From NCBI GenBank assembly GCA_011374625.1, contig DRPN01000184.1, forward strand, positions 1 through 41,930: 41,930 bases of DNA, read 5' to 3'. Below, piece by piece: positions 18,911 to 26,647 of the stretch (position 1 is the first letter of the stretch; every line of letters begins with the position of its first letter). A program made the position numbers and the translations under genes. Under the pieces are notes generated by a model, which worked only from the letters and a program-made list of their open reading frames with translations, searched no databases and was not told the DNA's origin. Origin of the DNA: Bacteroidota bacterium. GTDB lineage: Bacteria; Bacteroidota; Bacteroidia; Bacteroidales; VadinHA17.

Positions 18911-19405
18911 TTAGTTTAACCGGATATCATCCAGATATTTTTCGATAATCTTCGTTTGTTCGGCATCTGCAGATAGTTTTTCCCGGAGAATCTTTTCTGC
19001 GATATACACTGAAAGTTCAGCCACTTGTTTTTTTATTTCGTCCCGAGCGGCGGCTTTTTCCTGGCGGATGTTCAGCCGGGCCATTTCTATGATCTTATCG
19101 GCTTCCCGGGAAGCCTCTTGTTTGGCTTTATCCACAATCTGATCTTTTATGTCCCTGGCTTCCTTCAGGATTTTCTCTTTTTCAATGCGTGCTTCCCGGA
19201 TGATCGCTTCGTTATCGGCTTTCAGTTTTTCCATTTCAGCCCTGGCTTTCTCTGCCGTACTCAATGCATCGGAGATATACTCCTCCCTTTCCCTGAGGGA
19301 GTTAAGAATCGGTTTCCAGGCAAATTTTTTCAGAATAATCAACAGTAGTGCAAAGGAAATTAACATCCAGAATAATAAACCTACATCAGGGGTTACAAGT
19401 TCCAT
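18911..19405 (-). CDS. atpF: ATP synthase b subunit
   Basis: 164 residues: one N-terminal membrane helix (about 8-27, VGLLFWMLISFALLLIILKK) followed by a long charged helix (28-155) rich in Glu, Lys and Ala, forming the right-handed coiled coil of the peripheral stalk that holds F1 to Fo. Start at ATG 19405 is the only good one. A stable hairpin lies in the 82-bp gap between atpE and this gene. Confidence 0.95.
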   Translation of the reverse strand: MELVTPDVGLLFWMLISFALLLIILKKFAWKPILNSLREREEYISDALSTAEKARAEMEKLKADNEAIIREARIEKEKILKEARDIKDQIVDKAKQEASREADKIIEMARLNIRQEKAAARDEIKKQVAELSVYIAEKILREKLSADAEQTKIIEKYLDDIRLN

Positions 19406-19445
19406 GGTATTTTGTTTTTAACTCGTTTCAAAAGGAAAATGAAGC

Positions 19446-19476
19446 AAAGCAGTTCAGCCAATCGCTGAACCGCTTT
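19446..19476 (-). promoter_or_regulatory. 13-bp stem-loop between atpE and atpF
   Basis: On the transcribed strand, AAAGC-G-GTTCAGC pairs with GCTGAAC-T-GCTTT around the 5-nt loop GATTG: twelve Watson-Crick pairs plus one G-U. It starts 11 nt after the atpE stop. There is no U-run behind it, so it is better explained as an mRNA 3'-end stabiliser or processing barrier, which would raise subunit c output relative to downstream genes, than as a terminator. Function is inference. Confidence 0.7.
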
Positions 19477-19487
19477 ACAGGGTTTCA

Positions 19488-19760
<273 letters not shown>

Positions 19761-19775
19761 TTAATATATAGAAAA

Positions 19776-20888
19776 TTAATGGTGAGGCTCTTCCAATGCA
19801 AGCCCGACATACAGGGCGGACAATAAAGTAAAAACGTAAGCCTGGATAAAGGCAACCAAAATTTCCAGTAAGGTGAGGAAAACAGTAAAAGGAACCGAAA
19901 TAAAAGATATTCCATAACCTCCCAGTAAACTCATTTCCCCGAAAATAAATATCAGGGCAAAAAAACCCAAAGCCACAATATGTCCGGCAATAATATTGGC
20001 AAAAAGTCGGATTACCAGGACAATATGTTTGATGAAAAGACTCAGGAATTCAATCAAAGGTAACAAAGGAATCGGAAACTTCAGCCACCATGGAACTCCG
20101 GGAGTGTTGAAAATGTCAATCCAAAAATATTTTGTCGAACTTAAAATAACAAGAGCAAAAGTAAATAAAGCCATGACGGTGGGGATCGCAACATTTCCCA
20201 TCACATTGGCCCCTCCAGGCGGGATGGGGACCAATCCAAAGATGTTGTTGAAGAAAATGAAAAAAAACAACGTCAGGAGATAAGGCAAATAACGCTCATA
20301 TTTTTCACCGATGGAAGGTTTTGCCACTTCGTCCCGGATGAATAGGATCAAAGGTTCCAGAAGGTTCTGTATACCGTGGGGAGGCTGGTTTTTATGTTGC
20401 CTGTAAGCTTTTGATATAGAGACAAAAAGCCAGATCATAAGCAACATGGTAAAGAAAAAGGATACGGTAACTTTAGTTATAGATAAATCAAGAGGTTTGA
20501 CAATAGAACCATCCGGCAATTCCTCAACAATTTTCCCGTGATATTTTTCTTCTGTAGAGATTTTGAACCCTTTGTAACTGCTTTCTCCGTGATGAAATTT
20601 AGAGCTGAAAAAGATATGCAGCCCTTTGTCTTTACTATACAAAATGACCGGCAAAGGGATACAACAATGATAATCCTTGTAAGTAAAGAGATGCCATTCA
20701 TAGGAATCCATGATGTGATCCATGATCATTTCTTTGGCATCGAAAGGCCTGGGTGTATGTTTTTGTGTGGAAGCTAACCCTTTCTCTGTTTTGCTGTCTG
20801 TATTTTTCAGAAACATTGCAGACGATAATACGAGTATCGACAGTGTTGCAAGCACAAAAACAGTGGTTAATTTTAAACGTTGTTTCAC
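19776..20888 (-). CDS. atpB: ATP synthase a subunit, Bacteroidota long form
   Basis: 370 residues. After a signal-anchor-like N terminus (about 8-27), a periplasmic insert (about 50-135) contains DSYEWHLFTYKDYH, an extension usual in Bacteroidota but absent from E. coli. The channel domain follows, with the essential Arg of the proton path at R294 in LVIRLFANIIAGH and further helices to the C terminus. It is the first ATP synthase structural gene of the run, 74 bp after the small atpI-like gene and 24 bp before atpE. Confidence 0.96.
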   Translation of the reverse strand: MKQRLKLTTVFVLATLSILVLSSAMFLKNTDSKTEKGLASTQKHTPRPFDAKEMIMDHIMDSYEWHLFTYKDYHCCIPLPVILYSKDKGLHIFFSSKFHHGESSYKGFKISTEEKYHGKIVEELPDGSIVKPLDLSITKVTVSFFFTMLLMIWLFVSISKAYRQHKNQPPHGIQNLLEPLILFIRDEVAKPSIGEKYERYLPYLLTLFFFIFFNNIFGLVPIPPGGANVMGNVAIPTVMALFTFALVILSSTKYFWIDIFNTPGVPWWLKFPIPLLPLIEFLSLFIKHIVLVIRLFANIIAGHIVALGFFALIFIFGEMSLLGGYGISFISVPFTVFLTLLEILVAFIQAYVFTLLSALYVGLALEEPHH

Positions 20889-20962
20889 TGCAATAAGCTT
20901 TTTCTGAATAGTGAGGCAAAAATAAAAAAAAAAAGATATTAACTACCTGAGATATGAATTAC

Positions 20963-21340
20963 TTATTTGTTTTTTACTGATGAAAGAATGGCAGAGTACG
21001 TGGCCAGTGAGTATCCGGCGTACAGAATCAGCACATAAATCAGGAAAAGAACATTGTTTGTTTTGACAAGGATCAGATAAAAAAGAATAAAAATAAAAAG
21101 AAGAAAAAACTTGATGACGGTGAGTAAAATGAAACGATTGATAAAACGTGCTGTTTTATTATTTTTTTTGTGAAGTAGCAAGAGGGCAAACCCGAGATAT
21201 AAAAATAGGAAAAAACCAATCAAGGCAGGAAGTACGGGAAGATAAAAATTTGAAAAAAGCTGATGTAGGATAATTGCCGCAACAATAAAAAAGAATGTTG
21301 TAATACTAGTGCGTATCAGGGGTTTTCTATACAGGGACAT
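20963..21340 (-). CDS. Small four-helix membrane protein, AtpI-like
   Basis: 125 residues with four hydrophobic helices (about 13-29, 33-55, 66-92 and 96-115) and few charged residues. The sequence is too plain for a confident family call, but its place between the AtpZ-like gene (5 bp away) and atpB is where Bacteroidota carry a membrane protein of the AtpI/UncI type, thought to help assemble the c-ring. Start ATG at 21340 gives MSLYRKPLIRTS, a basic N terminus consistent with N-in topology. Confidence 0.65.
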   Translation of the reverse strand: MSLYRKPLIRTSITTFFFIVAAIILHQLFSNFYLPVLPALIGFFLFLYLGFALLLLHKKNNKTARFINRFILLTVIKFFLLFIFILFYLILVKTNNVLFLIYVLILYAGYSLATYSAILSSVKNK

Positions 21341-21345
21341 TGCTC

Positions 21346-21609
21346 TTATTTTAGAAAATCTTTTATGGCTATATAAATCGCCAGGAAAACCGAGATAATG
21401 GAGAAAAGCAATGTAAAGAAAGGAAAAGAAAGATTCAGCTTTTGGTCCAGTTTTAACCCTCCGAAAACACCAAGAAAAATGATCACTCCCATTTCGAGTG
21501 CCATACTGGAGTATTTCACATAGTTATCAAGCTGTTTTTTTGTCTTCCGTAGCGGTAGCTTTAGATTTGTTTTTTTCTTCCTGGAGGAAGGTTTTTGAGC
21601 TTCTGTCAT
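21346..21609 (-). CDS. AtpZ/AtpI family protein
   Basis: 87 residues: a Lys-rich N-terminal tail (1-30), then the family segment QLDNYVKYSSMALEMGVIIFLGVFGG and two membrane helices (about 36-54 and 63-83). The Lys-Leu-Asp turn between helices (GGLKLDQKL) is typical. Members are encoded upstream of ATP synthase operons and linked to c-ring assembly or magnesium uptake. The start at 21609 lies 83 bp inside the bactofilin gene in another frame. The next ATG (residue 36) would cut off the conserved segment, so the overlap seems real. Confidence 0.85.
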   Translation of the reverse strand: MTEAQKPSSRKKKTNLKLPLRKTKKQLDNYVKYSSMALEMGVIIFLGVFGGLKLDQKLNLSFPFFTLLFSIISVFLAIYIAIKDFLK

Positions 21610-21949
21610 CGGTCATATTACAATTGCCTGTAAACTTAGAACCTGGTTCTATAGCCAGTTTATTGGCTATGATGTCTCCGTTGATACGGGCTGTTTTCCG
21701 CAAGGATAGTAGTTCAGAAACGGATATTTTCCCTTCTATAAAACCAAAAATTTCAGCATTCTTACAGTTGATCTCTCCTTTTACTTTTCCGGTTTCACCG
21801 ACAACCAGTTTTCCTTTAGTGGAAATATTTCCTGTAAGACTTCCTTCGATGCGTATTCCTTCATTGGAGTTGATGTCTCCGGTGATTTCCGTTCCTCCTG
21901 TAATAAAATTCACAATTACATTGTTGCTATCCGTACCATTTTTAGCCAT
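21527..21949 (-). CDS. Bactofilin (polymer-forming cytoskeletal protein)
   Basis: 140 residues. The centre (about 18-112) is the right-handed beta-helix DUF583/bactofilin repeat: short hydrophobic strands with Gly turns such as GGTEITGDINSNEGIRIEGS, LTGNISTKGKLVVG and INGDIIANKLAIEPGSKF. Flanking tails are polar; the C-terminal one (KNKSKATATEDKKTA) is encoded by the same DNA as the start of the AtpZ-like gene. Bactofilins self-assemble into filaments that guide envelope and shape functions. It is preceded by a promoter and appears to be the first gene of the ATP synthase transcript. Confidence 0.9.
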   Translation of the reverse strand: MAKNGTDSNNVIVNFITGGTEITGDINSNEGIRIEGSLTGNISTKGKLVVGETGKVKGEINCKNAEIFGFIEGKISVSELLSLRKTARINGDIIANKLAIEPGSKFTGNCNMTDDRSSKTFLQEEKNKSKATATEDKKTA

Positions 21950-22007
21950 CTTTATTTTATTTTTACGGGTGACTGTTTGTTTTTTTACTTACTTAAAAAT
22001 AATGGTA

Positions 22008-22037
22008 TAAAGGTAGAAAAAAACCTTGGTTTCCCAA
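22008..22037 (-). promoter_or_regulatory. Probable promoter of the bactofilin-ATP synthase operon
   Basis: On the minus strand TTG (22035-22037) is followed after 19 bp by TACCTTTA (22008-22015), one base off TAnnTTTG. It lies in the 99-bp gap after fabH, giving a leader of about 50 nt before the bactofilin ATG at 21949. Confidence 0.45.
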
Positions 22038-22048
22038 TATGCCGGGTT

Positions 22049-23050
22049 TTACTTTTTCTTTCCGTCGTATGCCCATTTAAGATACAGGGCTCCCCATGTA
22101 AATCCACCTCCGAAAGCTGACAGGATAAGATTATCGCCTTTTTTAAGTTGATCTTCCCATTCATACAGACACAGGGGGATGGTTGCTGTGGTAGTATTCC
22201 CGTATTTCTGTATATTGATCATGACTTTTTCATTAGGAAGTCCCATTCTTTTTGCAGTGGCTTCGATAATTCGCATGTTGGCTTGGTGAGGAACCAGCCA
22301 ATTGAGTGTTTCAGGTGTCAGATTATGTTTTTCCATCATTTCAACGGACACATCTGCCATACGTGATACGGCAAATTTGAAAACTACTTTACCATCCTGA
22401 TAGACGAAATGTTCCCGGTTTTCGACGGTTTCACGAGAAGGCGGTCTGACAGAACCTCCTGCTTTCATGTAAAGGTATTTTCTTCCGGAACCGTCCACAT
22501 GAAAGATATGATCTAATATGCCTATTTCTTCCTGTGTAGGTTCAAGCAAAACAGCTGCGGCAGCATCACCAAAAAGAGGACAAGTTGTACGATCGGTATA
22601 GTCGGTGATAGCGGACATTTTATCGGCTCCGACAACTACTACCTTCTTGTACTTCCCGGACTCTATAAATTCAGCAGCTGTTTGTAGCGTATAAAGAAAG
22701 CCGGAACAAGCCGCATTGATATCATAGCCCCAGGCATTTTTAATACCGACCTTGTCACTGATTATGTTTGAAGTAGCCGGAAAAAGATGATCGGGGGTAA
22801 CGGTAGCACATAACAGCAGGTCTACTTCATCCGGGGAGGTCCCGGTTTTTTCCAGTAATCCCCTGACAGCTTTGGCTCCCATGTAAGAAGACCCTCGTTC
22901 TCCTTTGAGGATCCTTCTTTCTTTGATACCAATGCGTTGCATAATCCATTCGTCAGAAGTGTCTACCATAGTAGATAATTCCTCGTTGGTAAGCTTATAA
23001 TCAGGTACCCAGGCGTGAACGCCTGTGATGGCAGCATGAATTTTACTCAT
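22049..23050 (-). CDS. fabH: 3-oxoacyl-ACP synthase III
   Basis: 333 residues; starts fatty-acid synthesis by condensing an acyl-CoA primer with malonyl-ACP. The catalytic triad is intact: C115 in [12 protein letters not shown]255 in [10 protein letters not shown]285 in [11 protein letters not shown]. The C terminus [19 protein letters not shown] is typical. It overlaps plsX by one base (TAATG), so translation is probably coupled. In Bacteroidota and many Gram-positives the primer can be branched; sequence alone does not decide. Confidence 0.97.
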   Translation of the reverse strand: MSKIHAAITGVHAWVPDYKLTNEELSTMVDTSDEWIMQRIGIKERRILKGERGSSYMGAKAVRGLLEKTGTSPDEVDLLLCATVTPDHLFPATSNIISDKVGIKNAWGYDINAACSGFLYTLQTAAEFIESGKYKKVVVVGADKMSAITDYTDRTTCPLFGDAAAAVLLEPTQEEIGILDHIFHVDGSGRKYLYMKAGGSVRPPSRETVENREHFVYQDGKVVFKFAVSRMADVSVEMMEKHNLTPETLNWLVPHQANMRIIEATAKRMGLPNEKVMINIQKYGNTTTATIPLCLYEWEDQLKKGDNLILSAFGGGFTWGALYLKWAYDGKKK

Positions 23051-23994
23051 TATTTGAAAGCTTTTAAGATTTTATTGGTTAAATCTGCCCTGACAATTTC
23101 CAGGGTCTGGTGTAACATGTTTTTTATGGCTGTTTCATTGGATATCCCATGACCGATAATAACATTTCCGTTAACACCAAGAACAGGAGTCCCTCCGTAT
23201 TTTTCAAAGTTAAAACGTTCCAGAAAATCATCTTTTATTCCTCTGGATTTGGCAATAAGATAAAAAGATTCAGCTTCTTTGAGGATTATATTTCCAACAA
23301 AACCGTCACAAACCACTACATCTGCTTTATCAGAGGTAAAAAATTCATTGCTTTCTATATTTCCCACAAACTGGTAATGACGGGTGTCTTTCATTATTTC
23401 ATAAGCGGACCGCGTGACCAGGTTCCCTTTGGTAGATTCTGTACCAATATTCAGGAGGGCAACACGGGGTTTTGGGATTTTGAATACATATTGAGCATAC
23501 AGGGATCCCAGGAGGCCGTATTGAAAAAGAACATCAGGTCTTGAATCGGGGGCAATACCCACATCCAGTATTACGGTTTGTCCGTTGTGGATATTGGGCA
23601 AAGTAGCAGCAATAGAGGGGCGAATCACTCCGGGGATGGTTTTGACAGTCATGGTTGTTCCTACAAGCATAGCTCCGGTATTCCCTGCGCTGGCAAAAGC
23701 ATCCACTTTCTTTTGTTCCAGGAGTTTGAACCCTATTGCAATACTGGATTCCTGTTTTTGGCTAAATGCTTTGGTAGGATGATCACCCATTTCTATTACT
23801 TCAGGGGCGTGAACAATATCCGCACAGTCTTTCAGTACGGGATATTTTTTCAGTTGTTTATGGATGATCTCTTTATTACCGACAAGAACGATCCGGACGT
23901 CCTCAGGAAGCGTTTTCTTGGCAAGTTCCGCTCCGGCCAAAATAGCGTGCGGAGCATAATCGCCGCCCATCACGTCCAGTCCTATACGTATCAT
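23050..23994 (-). CDS. plsX: Phosphate acyltransferase PlsX
   Basis: 314 residues. Converts acyl-ACP to acyl-phosphate for phospholipid synthesis; peripheral at the membrane. Begins [19 protein letters not shown] and contains the family's ASAGNTGAM segment, [10 protein letters not shown] and [12 protein letters not shown], and [12 protein letters not shown]. Full length. It sits in the classic yceD-rpmF-plsX-fabH order, 12 bp after rpmF. Confidence 0.97.
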   Translation of the reverse strand: MIRIGLDVMGGDYAPHAILAGAELAKKTLPEDVRIVLVGNKEIIHKQLKKYPVLKDCADIVHAPEVIEMGDHPTKAFSQKQESSIAIGFKLLEQKKVDAFASAGNTGAMLVGTTMTVKTIPGVIRPSIAATLPNIHNGQTVILDVGIAPDSRPDVLFQYGLLGSLYAQYVFKIPKPRVALLNIGTESTKGNLVTRSAYEIMKDTRHYQFVGNIESNEFFTSDKADVVVCDGFVGNIILKEAESFYLIAKSRGIKDDFLERFNFEKYGGTPVLGVNGNVIIGHGISNETAIKNMLHQTLEIVRADLTNKILKAFK

Positions 23995-24006
23995 TATACG
24001 AAAAGA

Positions 24007-24192
24007 TTAAACTGAGGCTTCTTTCTCAATAACTTGTCTGCCACGGTAAAAACCGCATTCCGGACAAACATGGTGATACCGGACGGCAGCCCCACAATTT
24101 GGACAAGTCATAACCGTAGGAAATGCAGCTTTGTAATGTGTTCTTCTTTTGTTCCTTCTTTGCTTCGATGTTTTGCGTTTTGGATGTGCCAT
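24007..24192 (-). CDS. rpmF: Ribosomal protein bL32
   Basis: 61 residues. Basic N-terminal tail (MAHPKRKTSKQRRNKRRTHY), then a zinc ribbon with four cysteines, C30, C33, C43 and C46 (CPNCGAAVRYHHVCPECGFY), so this is the zinc-binding form. Component of the large ribosomal subunit. 7 bp after yceD; normal size. Confidence 0.97.
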   Translation of the reverse strand: MAHPKRKTSKQRRNKRRTHYKAAFPTVMTCPNCGAAVRYHHVCPECGFYRGRQVIEKEASV

Positions 24193-24199
24193 AATATTG

Positions 24200-24739
24200 C
24201 TAATTTTTATTTTTTAATATTCTTTTCAATGCCGACCAACGTTCATCATTGGTTTGTACATTTTCCTCCACAGACAATTCTTTTAGTTTCTTTAACATAA
24301 CCGGATTACAGGTAGGATGACCTTTCTCATCATCCGGATGCACTCTGCGTAATGGCAGAGAAAGATGGATAAATTCGTATATATATTGACTGACATTTAA
24401 AAAATAATCATCTTCGGGAATGATGAGAGCGTTGGCTGACTCCTCAAGTCTTTCGTGACCGAATTTCACATACAATGAATAAGTGAAATTAACCGGCAAA
24501 TCAAACATTTCAAGACAGCGGTCACAGGGAACCCTGACTGTTCCGTCAATGAAAAAATCAAATGTCAGCATGCGTATGGATTTATGCAGGACCACCTCTG
24601 TATGAAGTTGACCTTCTTTGATTTCGGATTCCGGGAAAATTTCAAAGAACGAAGCATCTATTTCGAAATCAAAACTATGGTCACCTTCTTTTAATCCTTT
24701 GAAGGGAATCCTGAACCTATCCGCATACCTCACACTCAT
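24200..24739 (-). CDS. YceD family protein (DUF177)
   Basis: 179 residues of the YceD/DUF177 family that accompanies rpmF in most bacteria; reported links are to 23S rRNA accumulation/ribosome assembly. The family's Cys pair is present in VPCDRCLEMFDLPV, followed by the strand-rich FTYSLYVKFG and the later acidic DDYFLNVSQYIYEFIHLSLPL region. Start ATG at 24739, about 20 bp after a clear -7 box. Confidence 0.88.
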   Translation of the reverse strand: MSVRYADRFRIPFKGLKEGDHSFDFEIDASFFEIFPESEIKEGQLHTEVVLHKSIRMLTFDFFIDGTVRVPCDRCLEMFDLPVNFTYSLYVKFGHERLEESANALIIPEDDYFLNVSQYIYEFIHLSLPLRRVHPDDEKGHPTCNPVMLKKLKELSVEENVQTNDERWSALKRILKNKN

Positions 24740-24758
24740 CCCTCAGAAATATTTCGTG

Positions 24759-24766
24759 CAAAAGTA
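24759..24766 (-). promoter_or_regulatory. -7 box of the yceD-rpmF-plsX-fabH operon
   Basis: TACTTTTG on the minus strand matches TAnnTTTG exactly. A TTTG lies 16 bp further upstream (24783-24786), shorter than the usual 19-21. The position, 20 bp before the ATG, gives a very short leader. Confidence 0.5.
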
Positions 24767-24886
24767 GAAATTTATATGATAACAAAAAAAAATATTCAAA
24801 TCAAATCAATCCTTGTCGCATTTACTAATTGAACTTAGGCATGATCCTATATTAAGATCGGAACAAAACAAATTGATTCCTTATGA

Positions 24887-25057
24887 AACTATATTATTTC
24901 AGGGGAAGGGACATTGGCGGATAAGGATAAAAAAGAGATCACAATAAAAGAGGGGGATTTTATCCTGTTACTGCCGGATGAAATACATCAGTACAAAAAT
25001 ACTTCGGAAAATATGCCCCTGGTTTTTATTTGGGAAGTTCCCAAAGCGTTTGAATAG
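24887..25057 (+). pseudogene. Remnant of a cupin-domain gene
   Basis: The frame from 24887 to the TAG at 25055-25057 has no start codon but reads like the C-terminal half of a small cupin protein: ISGEGTLADKDKKE, then IKEGDFILLLPDEIHQYKN (the second cupin motif with its His) and NTSENMPLVFIWEVPKAFE. Its 5' half seems to continue upstream in another frame (LRSEQNKLIPYET), implying a frameshift near 24885 as well as loss of the beginning. The following 150 bp up to the kinase gene contain further coding-like but broken frames (for example FNRFDEDNPLLFEDEPNL ending near 25204) that I cannot assign. The 470-bp gap therefore looks like gene debris. Confidence 0.6.
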
Positions 25058-25212
25058 GATCCCTGTTTATATGTTTATAAGTTGATCTTTTCCGTAAGTT
25101 TTTTAATGAGGCTACCAAAAAGCTATCTTCAATCGTTTTGATGAGGACAATCCTTTGTTGTTTGAAGATGAGCCCAATTTAATTAGCCAGCGTAACCGGT
25201 ATTAGCCGGCAT

Positions 25213-26208
25213 TTAATCTTCTATGCTTTGTCGGATCTGTTCCCGGACCTGTTCCCAGATTTCTGCCGGCATTCTGGTGCCGATGGTTTCAATCACTTTT
25301 CCTCCCAGCAAAGATCCTATCTTGCCACATTGTTCCGGCAACATACCATTTACATAACCAAACAGAAAACCGGCAGCATAAAGGTCTCCTGCACCGGTGG
25401 TATCCAGGCTTTCCGCTTTGATGGCCCTGATTAGATAGGTTTCTTTTTCCATAGTAACCAGTGATCCGCTGTCGCCGGTTTTTACAACTGCAACTTTACA
25501 GGTAGCGGCGAGTTCTTCCAGGGCATCTTCCGGTTCTTTTCCTGTGAAAGCCCGTGCTTCCTCTTCATTGGCAAATATGATATCCACATACTCTGTCAGA
25601 AGCTCCCGGATGAAATTTTTATTTTCTTCCACCACATTGTAGCTAGCCATGTCATAAGATATTTCCAGACCGGCCTGTTTGGCTAACTGAAAAGCCCTGA
25701 TAACCAGGTCGCGGTTCAGGACAAGATATCCTTCGATATGAAAGATCCTGTGACCGGTGAACATGAACCGGTCCAGTTGTCCCGCAGATAGTTCGGTGGC
25801 TGCCCCCAGAAAAGTGGCAAAAGTGCGTTCCGAATCGGGTGTGATAAAAGTAATGGCATGACCCGTAGGATTATCACTGTGTTGTAGTATGGTAGTGACG
25901 TGTTCATCGGACATGCTTTTTTTGAACATTTCTCCCAACTCATCATTGCCTGTAGATCCGATATAGGTTGCAGGCGTATCCAAGGCTGCCAGACCCCGGA
26001 TTGTATTTGCTGCCGATCCTCCCGGTGCATAGCTTTTCGGCAGGGATTGAATCCGGTTAAGGATATGTATGGCCTTATCCCGATCAACCAAGGTCATGCT
26101 CCCTTTCGGGAGTTTCAGCCATTTGAGCAGATTTTCGTTGTCAATACGGACCAGGATATCCATCAGGGCGTTACCCATGCCAAGAACAGAGTCAGGATTT
26201 TTTTTCAT
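25213..26208 (-). CDS. PfkB-family sugar/nucleoside kinase (adenosine kinase-like)
   Basis: 331 residues of the ribokinase/PfkB fold. Signatures: GGSAANTIRGLA near residue 63 (substrate lid/Gly-Gly motif), and DTTGAGDLYAAGF at 269-281 with catalytic base D275 and the anion hole. LGMGNALMDILV at the start, with its Asp, is typical of the adenosine-kinase-like branch that Bacteroidota carry as a single gene. The phosphate acceptor (adenosine or another sugar) is not certain. It lies downstream of tRNA-Asn and its terminator; the leader is short. Confidence 0.85.
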   Translation of the reverse strand: MKKNPDSVLGMGNALMDILVRIDNENLLKWLKLPKGSMTLVDRDKAIHILNRIQSLPKSYAPGGSAANTIRGLAALDTPATYIGSTGNDELGEMFKKSMSDEHVTTILQHSDNPTGHAITFITPDSERTFATFLGAATELSAGQLDRFMFTGHRIFHIEGYLVLNRDLVIRAFQLAKQAGLEISYDMASYNVVEENKNFIRELLTEYVDIIFANEEEARAFTGKEPEDALEELAATCKVAVVKTGDSGSLVTMEKETYLIRAIKAESLDTTGAGDLYAAGFLFGYVNGMLPEQCGKIGSLLGGKVIETIGTRMPAEIWEQVREQIRQSIED

Positions 26209-26225
26209 AACAGATATTTAAAAAT

Positions 26226-26245
26226 GCCCGGACGTATGTCCGGGC
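26226..26245 (-). terminator. Strong terminator after tRNA-Asn
   Basis: A perfect 8-bp GC-rich stem, GCCCGGAC (26226-26233) and GTCCGGGC (26238-26245), with a 4-nt loop; ATTTTTAAA follows on the minus strand, and TTTCTTTTT on the plus strand. It begins 10 bp past the tRNA 3' end. Confidence 0.85.
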
Positions 26246-26255
26246 TTTCTTTTTG

Positions 26256-26329
26256 CTCCTCAGGCTGGACTCGAACCAGCGACCCTCTGATTAACAGTCA
26301 GATGCTCTAACCAACTGAGCTACTGAGGA
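26256..26329 (-). tRNA. tRNA-Asn (anticodon GUU)
   Basis: Complete cloverleaf on the minus strand: acceptor TCCTCAG/CTGAGGA, D arm GCTC-AGTTGGTTA-GAGC, anticodon stem TCTGA/TCAGA with loop CTGTTAA (anticodon GTT), T arm GCTGG-TTCGAGT-CCAGC, discriminator G. CCA is not encoded. 74 nt. Confidence 0.96.
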
Positions 26330-26647
26330 ATATGTTCTTCTTTCTCAGTGACCCTTTTAAAATTCCACCGGCCAACTTTCTAACCCATCCTCGATTTTTC
26401 ACGCAAATCAAAGATTTGGAAAAATCAAGACGTTGCTTCAGGTTTGTGCTGCCGGAGAATTTTCAGCCCGGCAAAAATAAGATGTTTTCTTAAATTAAAC
26501 AATATATTCTCAAGAAATAGATAAATTATTTTGAGGTTATTGCCCAGTCTTCTTATGATTTATAACATAAAAAATATTTGGTATAATGGCGAGAATTTAA
26601 CTCAAATTGCGCAATAGAATTTTTTTATTGAATTCGGGTTTAACTCT
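26330..26647. other. Non-coding gap with a long hairpin
   Basis: 318 bp between tRNA-Asn and the isomerase gene without an open frame. At 26393-26426 there is a compound hairpin: outer arms GATTTTTC and GAAAAATC (8 bp), inner arms AAATC and GATTT, loop AAA. Neither strand has a U-run after it. The rest is AT-rich with no other structure I can defend; it must hold the tRNA promoter and the isomerase gene's 3' end. Confidence 0.5.
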
